From Alteromonas macleodii ATCC 27126 (GTDB lineage Bacteria > Pseudomonadota > Gammaproteobacteria > Enterobacterales > Alteromonadaceae), in assembly GCF_000172635.2 (NCBI RefSeq), contig NC_018632.1:2418001-2482000 (forward strand): DNA of 64,000 bases, given 5' to 3'. The notes below the pieces were generated by a model, which worked only from the letters and a program-made list of their open reading frames with translations, was not told where the DNA came from and searched no databases. Both the position numbers and the translations under genes were made by a program. Below are positions 61,629-64,000 of the stretch, piece by piece (position 1 is the first letter of the stretch; the number at the start of each line of letters is the position of its first letter).

Positions 61629-63278
61629 GTGGAACGAGAATCGATGGAGTTTGACGTAGTCATCGTCGGTGCCGGCCCAGCTGGATTATCAACGGCTTGT
61701 AAGCTTATGCAGCTTGCAAATGAAAAAGACCAAGAGCTAATGGTTTGTGTGGTCGAAAAAGGCTCCGAGGTAGGTGCACACATTCTTTCTGGTGCCGTGT
61801 TTGAGCCGCGTTCACTAAACGAACTTTTCCCTGATTGGAAAGAAAAAGGTGCACCTCTCAATACACCAGTAACTGAAGACCACATTTACCTACTTAATGA
61901 TGAGACTTCAGCGAAAAAGTTACCTAACGCTATTACTCCGAAAACCATGCACAACGATGGCAACTATATTGTGTCTATGGGTAATGTGTGTCGCTGGTTG
62001 GCAGATCAAGCTGAACAACTAGGTGTTGAAGTATTCCCTGGCTTTGCGGCCTCTGAAGTTATTTACAATGAAGATGGCAGTGTTGGCGGTGTACTTACCG
62101 GCGACATGGGCGTGGGTGAAAACGGCGAACCTAAAGACGGCTACATGCCAGGTATGGAACTACGCGCTAAATACACAGTGTTTGCAGAAGGCTGTCGCGG
62201 TCACTTAGGAAAAGACCTCATTTCGCACTTTAAGCTGGACGAAGACAGTTCACCGCAACATTATGCTATTGGCTTTAAAGAGATTTGGGATATAGACCCA
62301 TCCAAGCACCAGCCAGGGCTTGTGGTTCACAGTGCAGGCTGGCCACTTGACGATGCAACAGGCGGTAGCTATTTATACCACGCTGAAGATAACCAAGTGT
62401 TCGTTGGCCTAATCGTAGACCTAAACTACGACAATCCATACCTAAGCCCGTTCGATGAATTTCAACGCTTAAAGCACCACCCCGTATTTAAACAGTACCT
62501 TGAAGGCGGTAAACGTGTCTCTTATGGCGCAAGAGCTATCGCTAAAGGTGGGTTTAACTCGTTGCCTAAAATGACCTTCCCAGGTGGTTTACTCGTCGGC
62601 TGTGAAGCCGGAACGCTAAACTTTGCCAAAATTAAAGGTAATCACACGGCCATGAAGTCGGGCATGCTTGCAGCAGAGAGTATTTTTGAAGCCATTTCAG
62701 AAAATGCTGAGGCACCAGTAAAAGAGTTAACAAGCTTTACAGAGAAATTTAAATCATCGTGGCTATACGACGAATTGTTCCGCTCTCGCAACTTTGGCCC
62801 CGCTATCCATAAACTCGGAAATTTCTGGGGTGGCGCATTTAACACGCTAGAGCAAAATATCTTTAATGGTAATTTGTTTTTCACCATGAAAGACGAACAT
62901 AAAGACTACGCACAGCTTAAAGAAGCGAAAGATGCAAAAGAGATTTCATATCCTAAGCCAGATGGCGTGTTAAGCTTTGATAAATTGTCTTCTGTATTTT
63001 TATCTAATACAAATCACGAAGAAGACCAGCCTTGCCACTTAAAATTAAAAGACCCGTCTATTCCTTTGCAGGTTAATTTACCTAAATTTGCAGAGCCAGC
63101 ACAGCGCTACTGCCCTGCCGGTGTATATGAAGTAATTGAAGAGGAAGGTGAAAAACGGTTCCAAATTAATGCACAAAACTGTGTTCACTGTAAAACCTGC
63201 GACATAAAAGACCCAAGTCAAAATATTAAATGGGTAGTTCCGGAAGGTGCCGGCGGTCCAAATTACCCTAACATGTAA
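61629..63278 (+). CDS. Electron transfer flavoprotein-ubiquinone oxidoreductase
   Basis: 549 residues. The FAD motif is DVVIVGAGPAGLSTACKL near the N-terminus, and the C-terminal [4Fe-4S] region has CPAGVYEV and NCVHCKTCDIKDPSQNI. It takes electrons from ETF and reduces ubiquinone at the inner membrane. The GTG at 61629 has AAGGAG seven bases upstream; the ATG at 61644 does not. Divergent from etfBA, which encodes its electron donor, so both arms of the pathway are probably co-regulated. Terminator follows. Confidence 0.96.
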   Translation: MERESMEFDVVIVGAGPAGLSTACKLMQLANEKDQELMVCVVEKGSEVGAHILSGAVFEPRSLNELFPDWKEKGAPLNTPVTEDHIYLLNDETSAKKLPNAITPKTMHNDGNYIVSMGNVCRWLADQAEQLGVEVFPGFAASEVIYNEDGSVGGVLTGDMGVGENGEPKDGYMPGMELRAKYTVFAEGCRGHLGKDLISHFKLDEDSSPQHYAIGFKEIWDIDPSKHQPGLVVHSAGWPLDDATGGSYLYHAEDNQVFVGLIVDLNYDNPYLSPFDEFQRLKHHPVFKQYLEGGKRVSYGARAIAKGGFNSLPKMTFPGGLLVGCEAGTLNFAKIKGNHTAMKSGMLAAESIFEAISENAEAPVKELTSFTEKFKSSWLYDELFRSRNFGPAIHKLGNFWGGAFNTLEQNIFNGNLFFTMKDEHKDYAQLKEAKDAKEISYPKPDGVLSFDKLSSVFLSNTNHEEDQPCHLKLKDPSIPLQVNLPKFAEPAQRYCPAGVYEVIEEEGEKRFQINAQNCVHCKTCDIKDPSQNIKWVVPEGAGGPNYPNM

Positions 63279-63314
63279 TTTAAAGTATTAATTTGCTATT
63301 TAACGGATATTTTT

Positions 63315-63343
63315 AAAAAGCGAGCTTGGCTCGCTTTTTTTTT
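63315..63343 (+). terminator. Intrinsic terminator after ETF-QO
   Basis: AAAAAGCGAGC with GCTCGCTTTTTTTT, loop TTG, about 40 bases past the stop. Confidence 0.9.
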
Positions 63344-63400
63344 GTGCTACTTTTATTTATTATCCAATAGAAATTAAGTACAACGTATTAAGGTTAATTA

Positions 63401-63799
63401 ATGAGCGATTTTTTAGATATTTTAACCCATGGAAGACGTTTACAAGGTGCTGTTAAGGAATTAAGCATTGAAGAACTTGAACAAGTTCAAGAAAAACTTA
63501 GCGGTATAATTGAGAAAAGAAAAGAAAAATTAGTAGAACAAGAAAAGCTTGAGAAAGAAAAATTAGAGAAGCTCGCTGCTATTAAAAAGCAAATGGAAGA
63601 AGCGGGTTTAAATGTTGAAGATCTACAGGCATTAAATGTAGAAACAAACAAAAAGGTTGGCAAAAAACGTCCGGTTAAATACAAGCTTGTTGATAGCAAG
63701 GGTGAAGAACACCTTTGGACAGGTATTGGACGTATGCCTCGCGTTTATAAAGAAGCGCTAGATAGCGGTAAGTCACTCGACGATTACGCCATTAATTAA
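63401..63799 (+). CDS. H-NS-family nucleoid-associated protein
   Basis: 132 residues. An N-terminal coiled-coil oligomerisation region (about 5-75, many Glu/Lys heptads: ELSIEELEQVQEKLSGIIEKRKEKL) and a C-terminal DNA-binding domain (about 90-132) with KYKLVDSKGEEHLWTGIGRMPRVYKEAL, the H-NS/StpA-type W-T-G-x-G-R-x-P core. It likely binds curved AT-rich DNA and silences acquired genes, which may include the cassette array and AT-rich islands such as 16.8-23.9 kb; that link is inference. Confidence 0.92.
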   Translation: MSDFLDILTHGRRLQGAVKELSIEELEQVQEKLSGIIEKRKEKLVEQEKLEKEKLEKLAAIKKQMEEAGLNVEDLQALNVETNKKVGKKRPVKYKLVDSKGEEHLWTGIGRMPRVYKEALDSGKSLDDYAIN

Positions 63800-63818
63800 T
63801 TGAAATTGTGAATTAAAC

Positions 63819-63845
63819 AAGGCCTGTTTTTACAGGCCTTATTTT
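63819..63845 (+). terminator. Intrinsic terminator after the H-NS-family gene
   Basis: AAGGCCTG, loop TTTTTA, CAGGCCTT then ATTTTG, 20 bases past the stop. Confidence 0.8.
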
Positions 63846-63881
63846 GTTTGAACAGCATGTTCAGAAACGGATAAGTATATT

Positions 63882-64000
63882 GTGAAGTTGAACTACAAAC
63901 TTTCGGAATGCGCTTCTACCTCTCCCTGGCTGATTCTCATTCATGGACTATTTGGAAATGCCGATAATTTAGCCGGCATTAAGCGTCACTTTGAGTCTAA
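63882..64000 (+). CDS. Alpha/beta hydrolase, YbfF-like esterase (partial, start only)
   Basis: The frame from a GTG runs off the window after 39 complete codons. It shows PWLILIHGLFGNADNLAGIKRHF, the HG-x-G oxyanion motif and the following segment conserved in YbfF acyl-CoA esterases. The nucleophile elbow lies beyond the window, so only the family is assigned. The terminator just upstream suggests its own promoter. Confidence 0.75.
   Translation, partial: MKLNYKLSECASTSPWLILIHGLFGNADNLAGIKRHFES

Noticed and set aside
1-64000. tRNA or rRNA genes and prophage
   Set aside because: No cloverleaf, rRNA signature, phage structural gene or phage integrase was recognised.

Overview
The window looks like chromosome from Alteromonas or a very close marine gammaproteobacterium (Alteromonadaceae). 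This rests on the protein set: CmoA/CmoB, FadE, ETF/ETF-QO, a rhombosortase, several secreted S9 and S46 peptidases, a large TonB-dependent receptor, an H-NS-type protein and a moderate-GC gammaproteobacterial coding style. No rRNA, tRNA, CRISPR array or prophage was seen. Genes are dense, on both strands, and most operons end in clear intrinsic terminators.

Layout. 1-9.1 kb: the tail of fadE, a CAP-domain secreted protein, a NarL-type response regulator, the tRNA wobble-uridine genes cmoA-cmoB, and a compact operon that can make and reuse the compatible solute glucosylglycerate (glycerate kinase, phosphatase, GpgS synthase, GH13_18 phosphorylase), followed by a HAD phosphatase. 9.2-14.8 kb: moeA, a MATE exporter, and a minus-strand operon of MoxR ATPase, VWA protein and MobA/MocA-like nucleotidyltransferase, the kind of set that matures molybdenum hydroxylases. 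15.0-16.7 kb: cysK and a small lipoprotein.

16.8-22.6 kb is the most unusual region. It is a row of small plus-strand genes, each followed by a roughly 105-base attC site, so it is an integron gene-cassette array with no integrase visible in the window (a CALIN-type array). It holds eight attC loci, one a fused double site, an IS3-family element placed exactly at one attC/cassette boundary, and decaying cassette remnants at the right end. Most cassette products are unrecognised; one is a DCC-family (DUF393) thiol protein. 22.6-26.4 kb continues with small accessory-type genes (DUF3291, two membrane proteins, a BAAT/DLH-like hydrolase, MmcQ/YjbR, DUF3703, PhzF).

26.5-44.5 kb is ordinary chromosome: gamma-glutamyltransferase, enoyl-CoA hydratase, rhombosortase, S9 peptidase lipoprotein, glutathione peroxidase, AzoR, a DUF4397/CHRD repeat lipoprotein, a PLP sulfur-amino-acid enzyme, acyltransferase, NRDE protein, aromatic aminotransferase, S46 peptidase, a small membrane protein bracketed by GTACTCTGACCCCA repeats, and a YaiI protein. 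44.5-49.1 kb: two SDR dehydrogenases and an acyl-CoA dehydrogenase, divergent from a GlxA-type AraC regulator. 49.3-58.8 kb: TonB receptor, a small protein behind a LexA-like palindrome, a prolyl oligopeptidase lipoprotein, and an RND efflux operon whose permease is split by a one-base frameshift. 59.1-64.0 kb: a CBM48-type protein, etfBA divergent from ETF-QO with paired palindromic operators between them, an H-NS-like protein, and the start of a YbfF-like esterase.

Functional themes are lipid and branched-chain acyl oxidation feeding the ETF system (fadE, acyl-CoA dehydrogenase, enoyl-CoA hydratase, etfBA, ETF-QO), peptide scavenging (S9, S46 and GGT enzymes, TonB receptor), osmolyte and carbon storage (glucosylglycerate), and a mobile gene reservoir (the cassette array).
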